Below, piece after piece: positions 52,555 through 64,000 of a stretch of 64,000 bases of DNA (position 1 is the stretch's first letter; every line of letters starts with the position of its first letter). The notes below the pieces were generated by a model, which saw nothing but the letters and a program-made list of their open reading frames with translations, was not told the origin of the DNA and made no database searches. Origin of the DNA: Breviolum minutum Mf 1.05b.01 (taxonomy: Eukaryota > Sar > Dinophyceae > Suessiales > Symbiodiniaceae); contig DF241136.1 of the NCBI GenBank assembly GCA_000507305.1, forward strand, positions 1 through 64,000, written 5' to 3'. Position numbers and translations under genes: made by a program.

Positions 52555-54290
52555 CTAGACTATAGCATGATCATGGTGGCTGTCAGGATGGAAGAAGGAT
52601 GTGTATCACCCAACTTTGTCTGGCCCTGATGACTTTGCATGCCAAGGTAGACGGTTTGCAACTCGCAATCCGTGGTTGAATGCTGTGACAGCCTTTAGAT
52701 TGATTCTATATTGTCATGTATTTTCACTATATATATACATGTCTATATACTTGTTTTATATCATATACCGTCAGCAAACCTAAATCATCCTGAAACTTTG
52801 AATATCATTCCAATGACTGGGCGTTTTTGAGACAGAAACATTCAAGCGCAGCCAAAAATTTCAAGTCGTCCCGTAGTTTACTGGCACAACTCACTAAGCT
52901 CATGACCTGAATCAATGCATGCCAGAAGTAAACCTGACAAATGACGAAAGGGTTGAGAAGGTACTGGAAAAAAAACAATGCTTTTTATTACACCCCTGAA
53001 AATTAACATGTAACCTACAAATCAACCAATTGTGAACATTTATTTGCAAACACATGTTGTGAATTTGAACAATTTTGCAAAATGAACCAATAATCATTCT
53101 GATATCATTCTGTCTTGCAAAATTAACAAGAGTTGTTTTCCTAACACTGTTTACAAAGTTTTGCAACATGTTGTATATCAGAATCAGTCGGCTATTCTTT
53201 TCATTGTGTTCCTTTTCACGGTTTCCATCATGTCAAAAGTCACCTTTTTGCATCCTCCATCTCGAAAGCAACACCTTTTCCCCCAGGATATCCAATATAT
53301 TCAAACCTTGCCATCCTCGGTACATGGTAGGTCCAATGTGTTGATGAACTTCATTGGAACTTCCGTCAACCTGCGAGTCTGACAGGATAAAGGTTGGCGA
53401 TTTTTCTTAACCCTTGAAAGTTGTTATTTGCCTTGGGATTTGGAAAAAAAGGACAAACAAATACATGCAAACTACACAAGCATGACACGACGGACTTCAG
53501 CAAAACAAAATTCTAGATTTGATTAGTTTGGTGTTTTCTAAATGTTCAACCCATTTTTTCCACATCGTCGTTAAAATTTGCATCATTCTCCCTGCCATTT
53601 GCCTTGGTTGAGGTGGGGCCCCTTAGGATTCCCATGAAACAATGCTGCCTGGTGGAGATCATGGAGATCGGCATCCTGGAAGGTCAGGTTTTTTATGGCT
53701 TGTTGTAGTGGCAGTGGAAGCAGGTTTTTTTCCCCCAGAAAAAAAAAAGTCATGTTATGGGTCATGTTACATGTTGTGTTTATTGTGGGTGAGAATAAAA
53801 ACATATATTCAGATAGATGTACATAATGTACTAGTATGATGAACTTGTAAACCGTTCAACTTTAGAGAGCTAAAGAGTCAAGGTACCATGATCTACTCTA
53901 TTACTTNCATATACCCTTATATTTCAAATAAGTCTTTCCATGTCTTTCTTGTGTATCCACCTCAGGTGAATACCATGACTCCAATGACTCGACATCACAT
54001 CTGGCACCTGTTCTCCTCATTGCGCAATTCCATCCCATAGTTCAAGGCCTGTACCAAAGGGACCAAAGATCGCCAGCATGGCAATACGAAGATGAAGATC
54101 AAGGTACTCTCATAGAACTTGCCCATCCCTGATTTCTATCTTGTCATGCAAGAGGCTCATTTCTCAAATCAGGATATGTTCCTTCCTTTTAAACATCTCT
54201 TGCCATGTCAATGGTAGATACTGCTTCAAATGGGTTGAACCTCCCCAACCGTGTGCCTCCGCGACGAAGGCTATGGCTTCCTCCATGGGT
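49905..54290 (-). CDS. Probable C-terminal cytoplasmic exons of the voltage-gated channel
   Basis: Exon candidates on the minus strand downstream of S6: about 54240-54290 (MEEAIAFVAEAHGWG), 52356-52444 (89 nt, LKLLCHRWDPELMSEINTLE, helical), 52150-52200 (EMLDPDTADKLKMCATRNQ), 51700-51775 (RVLESRKRQMQEAQARP), 51255-51330 (VQFATIQGRDIFRLEGLKYI) and 49905-49963 (VAALKIQQIVRDRRPR). The last resembles an IQ motif, which binds calmodulin in many channel tails. Another exon with VNFEAFVCCVELLHIF lies near 54820-54870. That they belong to the channel is inferred from position, strand and the IQ-like motif; not all joints could be phased. Confidence 0.45.
50007..50113. mobile_element. MITE family A, copy 3 (best preserved)
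   Basis: The 107-bp element runs from ATACTGTTGATGGAAGAAAT to ATTTCTTCCATCAACAGTAT. The terminal inverted repeats match over about 28 bp with one mismatch, and TA stands at each end, as expected for a mariner-type, Stowaway-like MITE. Confidence 0.85.
50137..50184. repeat. 24-bp direct duplication
   Basis: ATCTAAGTAATCTTAGCATG plus AAAG occurs twice in tandem, 23 bp from the end of the MITE at 50007. Confidence 0.95.
52488..52553. repeat. (ATG)n microsatellite
   Basis: Twenty-two ATG triplets without interruption, about 40 bp upstream (on the minus strand) of the exon at 52356-52444, so presumably intronic. Confidence 0.97.
52989..53030. mobile_element. MITE family B, left half only
   Basis: TACACCCCTGAAAATTAACA followed by TGTAACCTACAAATCAACC matches the left part of the copy at 48400. 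No matching right end is found, so this is a solo half. Confidence 0.6.
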
Positions 54291-55753
54291 AAATACCTTC
54301 AAGAAACATTACGATGCGAGTGATGTGGCTTAAAATGAGGGGGGTACCACATTGGAACCAAGAGATTTTGAATATGTATGAATGTTTTGGGATCATGTTT
54401 AAGGTTTTTGCATTTTGAGCATCTGAAAAATATCCAACAAAATCATGAAACGTGGGCAATAAAACCGCCTCAAAACGGACAGGCAGTAGACACTGTTTGA
54501 AATGACCACAGCTTGTCCACTCTCAACCACAACTATTGTTCAATGGTTTTTTGACTTCAACACCCCATGCACGCCTCAAACATGGATGTTAAAACGTGAT
54601 CCCACTACATCGAAAAGAGAATCTATGCTGATAAATGAACAAATCAATTCAGCATAGGAGTCATCAGCATGGATAAAATCAATCCTCCGACATCAGGCCG
54701 TTGAGCATCCGTACATCTTGAGGTTGATATCCCTCTCTTTCCACATCTGCCGAGGTCGCACAGGCTTTAGATTTACGCTTTGCACGTTTTGAAATCGAGT
54801 GAAATGAGTCTGACGAGTATTTAAAAATGTGCAGAAGTTCAACACAGCACACAAAAGCTTCAAAATTAACCTGGGTGTTCAAGTGATCCACTCAATTCAC
54901 CAGGCGCAAGAAGATTAGAACTAAACGTTTGAGGCAACATGTTAAGAACCTCTTTTCAGGGCAGTGTGATCGATCCACTGCTCACTCACACTGCACCAGC
55001 CCAGCTGTATACAATAGCCTGCCTTGACACAATGCTCCACAATTTCGGATTCTTTCTCTCCTTTTCCCTCCTGAAAGTTCTCAGGGTTGTCATCAGTCAA
55101 AGGTAGTGGGCCTCTATGTTGAACACCAAAGTTGCAAATTTTGTAGGACATTCTCAAACTTTTCAGCGGACACAGCCTTCCAGCAACCAACGTATCACTT
55201 TGGACAAACCCACCGAAACCAAAGGCATAAGAAGCGATTTTGTCGTGACCAAGGACGGTCAAACGAACTGAGTCTCTGCCATCTATTTCTAAACAATAGG
55301 CCGTCTTCCTAAGCTATCTCCGACCCCTTTGCCCCATTCAAAAACCATTACGCTACACTTCCTAGTGATTCTCTTCTTAGTCATTCTTGTCTGTTTGGTG
55401 CTTGGTGTGTGTTGGGTAATCTTCCTGACATCCGTATTGATGATAATACTACTTGAAACCTGTGAGTCCGTTTTCCAGAAGTGACAATTGATACTCAAAA
55501 ACAGCAAATAGGGCACAAAAAACATCAGATATGCACAAATCAAGATTCCTGTCCTTTTGGGCATTTGTCAGTTCGCTGAGTACAGTACCATGCAAATGCA
55601 AAAACCACTTGAGTTTTGACCAAACTCAGAAGAAAACTGGCACACTACAGCTCATAAATCCCAAACAAAACCGCTTCAACAAGTGGGAGCATGAAGGTCC
55701 AGGTCCAGGTTGATACATTCCATTTCATCCAGTGTTTTTTTTGGGCACTGTTT

Positions 55754-56540
55754 CTCATGAGACTCCTCATAGCTTTCCAAAATCACAGCAATGACGAGGT
55801 TCATCACCATGATGGCTACGATCAAGGTGTAGGTCACCTGAAGGGTAGTTTTTTCATAGTTTTTAAAATTGGAGAGGCTATGTGGAAACAGCCGTATTTT
55901 CTACTTGGATCCTTTGAAGAGCTTTCATTTAGATATGGAGTTTGAATGAAGCAACTTCGTTTCTCTGACGGTCACCGTATGAAATCTAATTTCCTTTGAG
56001 TCAACTGACACCATCTGTTCGGTTGATGATGAGACACCATGCAAATACGATTCATATGCAAAACGCATAAACTGTTGGAATGCTTGCAGCCGCTTTGACA
56101 TCGAGAAACCGAAAAGACAATGTAAAGGCAAATTCTGGGGATGCAGCACATTGATACAAAGAGCCATCATGTTCATGTTTAATCCGCTTATGTCAACACT
56201 TTCTGCACCACCAACGGCATTTGGGCAACCCGTGCCCAGTAAGTCAAAGGCATCAGCTGTCCCATGATCCAAGAATTCACGCAGCCATTGGGTCTCAAGA
56301 GCCAGTGTTTTTGGCTGAGTTGGGACCCAGGAATCGACAGTATGCATGTGGGAATTTGTATGTGGAAAATGAGGTTGACATGTTGTGCAAATAGAAACAG
56401 TCAAAAGTAAACGTGCTCCTGAACTCACCCTCTCTCTATCTCTATCCATTAACCTATGTGTCTGCCTCTTTGCGTGGTTATCTGTTCATCTATGTGTTTA
56501 TCCTACTTCACCTATCCATCTAATCTATGTCTGTCTACCC

Positions 56541-56581
<41 letters not shown>

Positions 56582-59500
56582 CCTATCTACCTACCTACCT
56601 ACCTACCTACCTATCCATATATCTATATTTATTTCCGGTGTTCTATCTTGAGCTAATAGAACTATTGCGAAGAGCTCTTCAGATACTCTTCAGACATTCC
56701 CTTTTAGCACACACCAAACAGTTTATCAGCTTAAAGTCCTTCTATCCCAATGGAACTGATGAACAAGTTCCATTCCCTTGCTTTGGAGGATATCTCACCA
56801 GCTTCTCCCGGGACATCGGGGGCCTCTCAATGAGGCACTTCTCAGAGAGGACCTGCCGTCGTTTCGTCAATTTCCAGTTCCCATGGACGACACTTAAAAA
56901 ATATGACAAAACCAAGATGATGGCTAATCCTAACTCATCTGGCCATGTCAACATCAACAAAAAGATGTGAATGCAACTCCTGAAAAACGAAGTTGAAATA
57001 TCTTTAACCTTCACATGACTTGGGTTGTTCGTGACCCAACAACAGGGACCACCAGAATTATGATAAATCCTTATAATTACAAATATCTTTATGTGTTGCC
57101 TCACTTTTTGCTTTCACTTCCACTGGCAAAACATGATCTATCTTTAGATAACCATGCTGCCTGACAGATTTGCATGTTCAACAAACGTTTGATCTGTGCG
57201 GGACTCAAATCATTATTCAAATGTTTTTTATTTGCTTTAGAATCTGAACAAATACATCTTCACTATCACTATTGATTGACTTTGATAAGACATGATGAAC
57301 CCCCTTTCCAGGCTTGGCGAAAATCGAACAGTGCTCAGGGTAGAACTTCGACAGTGACAGCATAGTAGCACCAAACAAAAATCAAATGATAAAGCATTTA
57401 AGTCTGAGTACTTTTGAGTATGGAATCATATGGCTCAAATACCATCAACCTTAATGCAAATGGAATCCTCAGCATGGTCTCGGGCACATTCTGATCCGTT
57501 TCAGAATGTATTCCATGGAATTTAGCAGCTTTCACAAATGGTTCGCAAGTTTGTCCCCAGATTTCGAGGAACCAAGGGGTCAATGGCCTCGAAGGAGTTT
57601 TCTGGATCGAAGAGATAGTCGGGCCTTGGTTGTGTTCAGGGTTTTGTTGGAGATGAAGCAAACATGGAATACATGGTGTTTGACAGGAACAAATCATGTT
57701 GATGTATAGTAAATAATATGCAAATATGCAAATGATATGATATGTATTTATGAATATATACATACATATATATATATCTATATATATATGTATGTATAAG
57801 TTGTATAGCCATCTGTGTACGTATACTTGTATGTGTATACGGTCCAAATCACCATTACAATTTCAATTCTTCCCAACAACTTGTCAACTCAGAAAAAAAA
57901 ATCTACATGCCCAACACTCCCACAATCTCGCTGCGGAAAGACTCTGCTAATATAGTGCCAACATGTAAACTCATCTGAAAACTCAAAAAAAAGCATTCAC
58001 CAAAATCTCTGTTATCTCATCTCATCTACAGGACAAACCTTCGAACTCAAGATGGAGCCACAGCCACACATTATGACATACAAACATATACTGCTGTTCC
58101 ATCACTTCATCTGCTATGATTTCAATATGATTTGATAAATGAGTTACCCATACTGTTGATGGAAGAAATCCGGCCAACCAGTTGAGGTTGGTCGTAGTAT
58201 TCAACTGGATTTTTACATTCCAGGTAATTAGCCGGATTTCTTCCATCAACAATATTACCCCTGAATCTTCCGCGTTCATTTATTGAAGGATCCATGGAAC
58301 CAAAAATCCAAGGGACGTGCACCAGTCACCTGATGCAAAGATCTCCCTGGGAGATCGAGCCTTGGTGCATTTTGCCAACCGAAGATTGGGATATGTCAAG
58401 TTCAAACACCCGCAGTTCCTCGATGTTAATGTCCAACTTTGGACATGTTACCATGTTAGATAAATTGAGGATGTCTTCACCCCCCGAAAAAAAAAATACA
58501 TTGAAATTGTTGTGTTGATGTAGGCACTTTTGGTGGAATGGGCAGGAATCAGATGGGCTCCCAGCGATGTCATGCATAATCTCATTCCAGGCCTGCAAAA
58601 CCATGGGTTTTCAGCGGGGTAACCCCTCCGGTTCGGGTAGCTTCGATGTGATATGATTGAAAAACTGAAACACTGCTTCCCAGGATTATCTGAATAGAAT
58701 CAAATCTGAAAGTAATGCTTCGTACAAGTAGAGATCATTTCATGTCTTTCCACCTTTAGAATGTCACATGACAACGGCTATCCGATAGCCCATTTTGGAC
58801 CTCCCCTGTGGAGGCACGAAAGAGCGTGATGAAAGCTTGAACCTCAACACACGCAGCACTGGAGGTGTTCCCACGTTTGGGGAAATTGGTACTTAGGGGT
58901 GAAAGTCTTCTGGAAGACCTGAAACAAAGTTCTGGTTGATATGATTTGGAATACTGTTTGCCATGAATTTCTTATGATGTCGTGCTTGATATTACTATTG
59001 GTGATTTTGTTTTTGATCCTATTGATGCTGTTGTTGATACTTCATTGACTCATGTACCGTCAAGCTTATTGCCTGCTAGAAGTCAGAGCGAGCCAATTCC
59101 AAGGTGACTATTGCAGCGATCGGCAGTCATGATCTTTTAAAAATATGGATTCTAGATACAGCTGGTGAGACGGAAATCTGCTCTGAGCCATGCTGATGCA
59201 TGCAATTAATATATGTATACATATAGCGAAAACACAAAGTTGCTCAGAACAGTCAGGGTTTTCTGGTACAAAAACCAGAACGTTTCCCATAAATGGAGGA
59301 CTAATAGCTTGAAAGTTGAAAGTATACAGCACGTTCAGTTGGACCAGGAGTCACATTTCATCGACTGTGTACCTTTCTGCCAAGGGCAACTCCCTCTGAG
59401 GATCCGACAAAGTCTTTGAAATTACCTGCAATGCATGATACAGAAGCTTCAAGGCTGTTGCAACATGGCAAGTTTCAGTGGAATCCCTGGCCCTCCTTTG

Positions 59501-62390
59501 GGATTGCAAATGTTGCTACCCAGTATCCAGGCTGATATTGAAAGCAAAATATGTATAATAATAGCAACGTAAAATAATATCATATATATATATACATATA
59601 TACACATTAAAGTCAATATGATATAAACGCAAACGTGACTTTTTCAAAAAAATGGTCGGCTGCCATGACTTTCACCAATCCCACATTGCCCTGTCACAAA
59701 CAAAAAGGGCTTCTTTGCACCCAATCCGACTGCATTTGGAGCTAAGTTGCAATGAGCATTTTCAGAAGAAAACTTCAAAGTGGAGAATAAGCTGACCCCC
59801 AAGATGCTGTACCTGACAGGTCAAAACATGTCGTTACATTTTAAAAAAAAATGTATGGGTTGAACAGCTCCTTTTTCCAACACCATCAAATTGGAAGCAA
59901 CTCACAGTGCTCTTCTTGTGGTTGACAAATGCTGCAGTCATCGTTTAACCGTTTCGGTGTTGTAACAATGTGCATAGACATCAGGGATTCACAAATCCAG
60001 CAACAGGAAACAAAACGATTGACAATGTCTGCGCAGGTGCAATGTTAAGAGGAGCAGCAAGATGGCCATGACATTCACCAATTTTGGGACTGACCTGTGG
60101 AAGCTGCCGGAGATGGATATGGTGAAATCCTTCATTTTTGTGATTGAAACTAGATGATGTGGGAGTGATTTCATAACCTGGGACTCAAGTGATCTTATCT
60201 CATAATATTCGATTCACCACCATCACCATCATCACCATCATCACCATCATCATCATCACCATCATCATCACCCCGACAGTACCATCTCTTATCCAAACCG
60301 AAATCAAATAAAGGAACATATCCTTTCGCGCAAATGTTCGCCTTGTGACTTCCACGGACGGAAACATAATCAAGGAGCTGAGCTTCCCAAACGCAGCAAG
60401 TGCGGCAAAAATCTTTTTCACACCTCTCAGGTATTTCATCCTTAGTTTGTCTTGAAGGATTTGATAAGATCTCAGTTTAGAGGATTTGATAAAAACTCAG
60501 CCCACTATTCCAGGAGGTACTATTTTTTCTGAGCCTACCACCAAAAACATTGGGAAAAGTCAACTGTAGTAATTCATTGGTCAGGAAATGATGATGACAA
60601 TACAGATCTCCGCCACCTAAAAAAATCTAGAAATACTATAGATGATCTTTATTGAACATCAGATTTGTGATACTTACATAGATATCGTTTATATATGTTA
60701 TTTATATGTACAAATAATTACTGGTAACTATTGCTGCTGCATTTTTTTCCATTCACTACATCCAAAAAGTCCACCCCTCCAAGGTCGCCACAAACGGAAA
60801 AGTCGTAGGACGCGGAAGACAGATGTGACGCCCGTGACGTTTAACGTGGTGGTGTCCCTGAGGATTCAAGCACTGCCACCGGCTGGGACGTTCCGAAGTC
60901 GACATGTGTGAGGTATTTGCAAGTGCACAACGTAATTACAATATATACAGAGCTATTGATACCATCATCATCAATCACCAACCACCATCATCATCATCAT
61001 CAACTAACAACATGTTGAGAATCATCATGAAAACACTCAGTGAAGAAAACCCAACAATGCCATGATTCCATGATCAATCAACGTTGCATCATTGTCATCC
61101 CGCTGTGCACTCTGAGGTGGCAACTCCAGAATGATTCCAAGCAGAGACACAACAACACAAAAGAAGTCGAAGCAATTCCATGAGTCCTGGCAGTTTCACA
61201 AAATTGCCAGGGTAACTTCAGCGAAGGAATCTGAAGCAGTTTCATCATCTGGAAATGCGAATGAAACTCAGTTGGTCCTGCATGAACTACATCCTACAGT
61301 GTTTGCTTTGGATGCAAAATGTACCAAAATGCTACTTCCACCTCCCTATGCATCTTTGTCAGACTAAAATTTACGCTCGTGTACTAGATTCCACTAGATA
61401 CATCCACTTGGAATCTTCAAACTTACCATCCATTCAGAAGCTGGGCGTGATCCCACGGCACCCATTTGCACGGTCCTCCCAGTAGGAGGATCGGAGCGCA
61501 TAGAGTTTCACCATCATTTCCAAGGTGAAGATCCCCGAAAAGCAACGTTTACCGACCTGAGGTTTCAAAAAAAACAAAGCTGACTTAAAAACAAAAACAC
61601 ATGGATACATGATATGATGTAAAAATTATTATGCATATACATATGCTATAATTGTAGATGACTTTTGCCGATTGAACATTTTGTTGATTCCCTTCATGAC
61701 AAACATTGACAAACGAGAAATTTCCAGTGTGTCCATGTTCCCAGAACTTCATCACTGTCTTTCTGGAATGACTTCAAATAAGGCTCCGGCATACATCACA
61801 TCATCCCACCATTCAATCTGGGAGGGAAAGGTTTGCATCGCCATCAATGCCTGGCATTCCGTAACGAGACCCATCACTACCATTGGACGGCGTCCAACTG
61901 TTATATACTGGAGTCCAGAAAATCCTAACTTTTTTTGCCGGAAAGGATATCAGCCTGAGAATTTGAACCATATCATAACATATCATGTCAAAGCATATCG
62001 ATCTAGAATCTACATTGAATATAAGCTGGAATATGTTCTATTTCGTCGGTGAACGACTGGGTGAACTCGACCTTTTTCTGATAACATCCCGGCACGACGA
62101 CATTCCAACGTTCAAGCCCCCTGAGAGACAAAGAATCGAAGCATCTGGGATTTTCCTATATTTTTCTATTTCCACTATGGCAAGAATCACCATGCAATTG
62201 CAACCCATCATCACCCACTACCATAATAGCTAGTGTGCAAGTCTCATGTAAAACACTTTCCTTGACTGCACTCTCATTGCTTCCTCCTCAAGGCCTCAAG
62301 TGTTCCATAATTCGCCAGGCGTACCGAATTTAGTGCAATTGCCACGAGGATGAAGGTCGTAAAACGAAAGCTGCTGATGATGTCATAGGC
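55754..62390 (-). CDS. Voltage-gated cation channel domain (S1 to S6), partial gene
   Basis: Exons joining in phase encode a six-helix ion-channel domain: 62390-62295 (S1, TTFILVAIALNSVRLAN), 61850-61791, 61556-61476 (S2, FSGIFTLEMMVKLYALR), 61186-61125 (S3, WNCFDFFCVVVSLLGIIL), 60857-60775 (S4, FRVLRLFRLWR), 60423-60384 (S4-S5 linker, GVKKIFAALAAFGK), 60094-60035 and 59812-about 59740 (S5, VNVMAILLLLLTLHL/YSILGVSLFSTLKF). The pore uses an exon near 59407-59370 (NFKDF), 58842-58801 (AFITLFRASTGE) and 58592-58528 (AWNEIMHDI). S6 is 55838-55754 (VAIMVMNLVIAVILESYEES). S4 has Arg at every third position and the pore has Thr-Gly-Glu-Ala-Trp, as in calcium or sodium channels of the Cav/Nav/NaChBac type. 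Donors after S2 (GA), the S4-S5 linker and the first S5 exon (GC) are non-canonical. Exons between 58.5 and 55.9 kb are unclear. It may be one domain of a larger four-domain channel whose start lies right of the window. Confidence 0.85.
56540..56622. repeat. (CTAT)n-(CTAC)n microsatellite
   Basis: Tetranucleotide runs CTAT then CTAC, uninterrupted, lie within the channel gene between the pore and S6 exons. Confidence 0.95.
58150..58255. mobile_element. MITE family A, copy 4
   Basis: It starts ATACTGTTGATGGAAGAAAT and ends ATTTCTTCCATCAACAATAT. The terminal repeats carry CCGG in place of CCTG. It sits in an intron of the channel gene. Confidence 0.85.
60214..60272. repeat. (CATCAC)n/(CAT)n microsatellite
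   Basis: CATCAC and CAT triplets in an intron of the channel gene; a shorter similar run is at 60961-61005. Confidence 0.95.
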
Positions 62391-63491
62391 CTATACAGCA
62401 CCCAAAAGGAATGCAGGGCACGGTTGTTTTCTGATCTTGAGTTGCTCAAAACGGATCCAGGATTTCCATGGATTTCCATCATATCTTTGATCTATCTGAT
62501 CTCCCATAGCCCAGGTGCCTTCCGCTGAAGGGGTGGCATCAAGTCAAGATCCCTCACAGGGAATCATGGATGACTTGGGGGTACCAACCAGGGAGGATGT
62601 GAACCTCCCAACACCAACAAAAACCAAGGGCCTCAACATATCTTGTTGGATGTTTCATTGAAATTGTTGGGATGTTCCGGTAAAATTGGTGTGGTGAAAG
62701 CCTGCCAAGTAGGGAAACCGGGTTTTTCATTGGTTTTTTCTTCAGCATCCAGGCTGAACTACTCGGGTGTAAGAAGGCCAAAACCGTGGATGAAATGATG
62801 AAATGAAATTGCGGGAGGTTTGTCATGGTTTGTCACACATGCATATGGACCACATGTTTTGATTTATATGTCTCAGGTCTACATCGCATCATCAAATCTT
62901 GAAAACCAAATCAATTCGGACTTGGATGTATGGTGCTGCATGTAGCTTCCATACCATTTGGAAAACATATGAAAATATACAATGCGTGAATATGTGTATT
63001 ACTCGCCCTGAAAACTTACAACCCCTGCACTCATGCTGCCCACCGCATGTCGAAGAAACGAGTGCGTGTCAGCCTTGGGAAAAGGGAACAGAAAATGAGG
63101 GAAGGAACCCCTGCGGACGGCACGGTGAATCATTGATGATTCAAGGAGTTGAAAGAACGCAATCTTGTGGCTTTGTTTTTCACAAAAATCACCATGAGTG
63201 AGGTGAGCCATAAGATCGCAAATTGATCTACTTTGACTTTTTCAGTTTACATCGGATTTGCAAGAATCATACAGCAAGTCGAAGGAACACAATCAAAACA
63301 ACCAGTCCCTTACTACTGAAAAGCTTCTTCAGACTCCAAACTTGCCAAACTTGCGGCAAACATTTGATAACTTGAACAAGTAAGCAAGTCGTGGACCCGT
63401 GAACAAATAAGTGCTGACATCAATTGCAAGAAAGACCTGCAAATGTTGACAAGCCAATCTTGAATGTCAGCATCCTTCAAAAAACATCCTG
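62391..63491. other. Intron-like stretch, no supported exon
   Basis: Protein-like frames occur at 63010-63140 on the minus strand, but none has clear splice sites joined to the neighbouring exons. Confidence 0.25.
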
Positions 63492-63602
63492 CATCTCTAC
63501 GCCCACGTCCTGGTGCAACTGTGGCCCCTCAGCTCCGCACAGCTTCTGATTTTCCAACCATTTCACTTGCGCCTGAAGGTGGCCAGGTGGCCAAGCAGCT
63601 GC
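63492..63602 (-). CDS. Probable exon upstream of the channel S1
   Basis: After a CAG|G acceptor at 63603 the minus strand reads HLQAQVKWLENQKLCGAEGP and continues QLHQDVGVEMQ, followed by a possible GA donor. It is helix-forming and Gln-rich, fitting an N-terminal or inter-domain cytoplasmic part. Membership in the channel gene is inferred only from strand and distance (1.1 kb from the S1 exon). Confidence 0.4.
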
Positions 63603-64000
63603 CTGTGTGTAAGTGTTAGTGAATACCCAAATGAATATTGGTAGGCATCTCACTGACGTAGAAGGTCCATACGCTCGGACAGTATCCAGCGAACCAGTTG
63701 ATATTGTATAGATCTCATATACATCACAAGATCTTTGAATCATCCCAAATGGGGATGCCAGAATTTGTCTATGAACAGTATGAAGCACAATATACGGAGG
63801 GTCATCGTGCGACTGCAACCGTCTTTAGCTCCCCTCAGCAATGTCAAACACGCAGCTCTTGAGATTCGGACAATTGTCAGCACGATATCTCCTCAATTTT
63901 TAGCAAAAATACACCCTCGGGCCTGGGTAGTGTCTATTGATGTCTATTGATAGTGATGCAAATCCTTCGGTGTTCTGAAAGTAAGTCGGGTGCTTTCTTT

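Noticed and set aside
63670-63785. Further family A MITE (ACAGTATCCAGCGAACCAGTTGATAT ... AACAGTAT)
   Set aside because: Ends are too diverged and the arms do not pair well; could be an old relic but is not supportable.

Overview
The window looks like nuclear DNA from a dinoflagellate. It is a eukaryotic, intron-dominated sequence of fairly low GC, with many very short exons (22 to about 110 nt) separated by introns of 130 to 1200 nt. Exon joints that can be fixed by protein homology use GC and GA donors as well as GT, and acceptors are usually AG followed by G. A 15-nt match to the dinoflagellate spliced leader, a LINE tail with an RNase H domain, and heavy trinucleotide microsatellites fit the same group. 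The species cannot be decided from the sequence; a member of Suessiales is possible.

Almost all coding signal is on the minus strand, so the layout is best read from right to left. From 63.6 to 55.8 kb lies a voltage-gated cation channel domain (S1, S2, S3, an S4 with Arg at every third position, S5, a pore with Thr-Gly-Glu, S6). Probable C-terminal exons, including an IQ-like motif, continue to about 49.9 kb. From about 49 to 27 kb there are many convincing exons, several with membrane helices, that I cannot assign to a family. From about 26 to 19.5 kb is a BTB-BACK type protein. From 19.2 to 14.4 kb is an unassigned gene ending in an AN1-like zinc-binding stretch. A few weak exon candidates sit at 12.9-13.8 kb. 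From 10.39 kb to beyond 1.3 kb is the N-terminal third of SMC4, the condensin ATPase, resolved into 16 exons that join in frame. The left edge (1-1254) is a LINE 3' end inserted antisense in the SMC4 intron after exon 16.

Between exons the window is full of small mobile or repeated elements. There are two TA-flanked inverted-repeat (MITE-like) families with four copies each (one copy of the second is only a half element), and two further single inverted-repeat elements. A dispersed-unit array with 11-bp flanking duplications lies in an SMC4 intron. There is also a 21-bp minisatellite and several long trinucleotide tracts. Apart from SMC4 (chromosome condensation), the channel (membrane excitability) and the BTB protein (likely adaptor), no functional link between the genes is visible. 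Three single ambiguous bases occur at 7767, 13390 and 53907.
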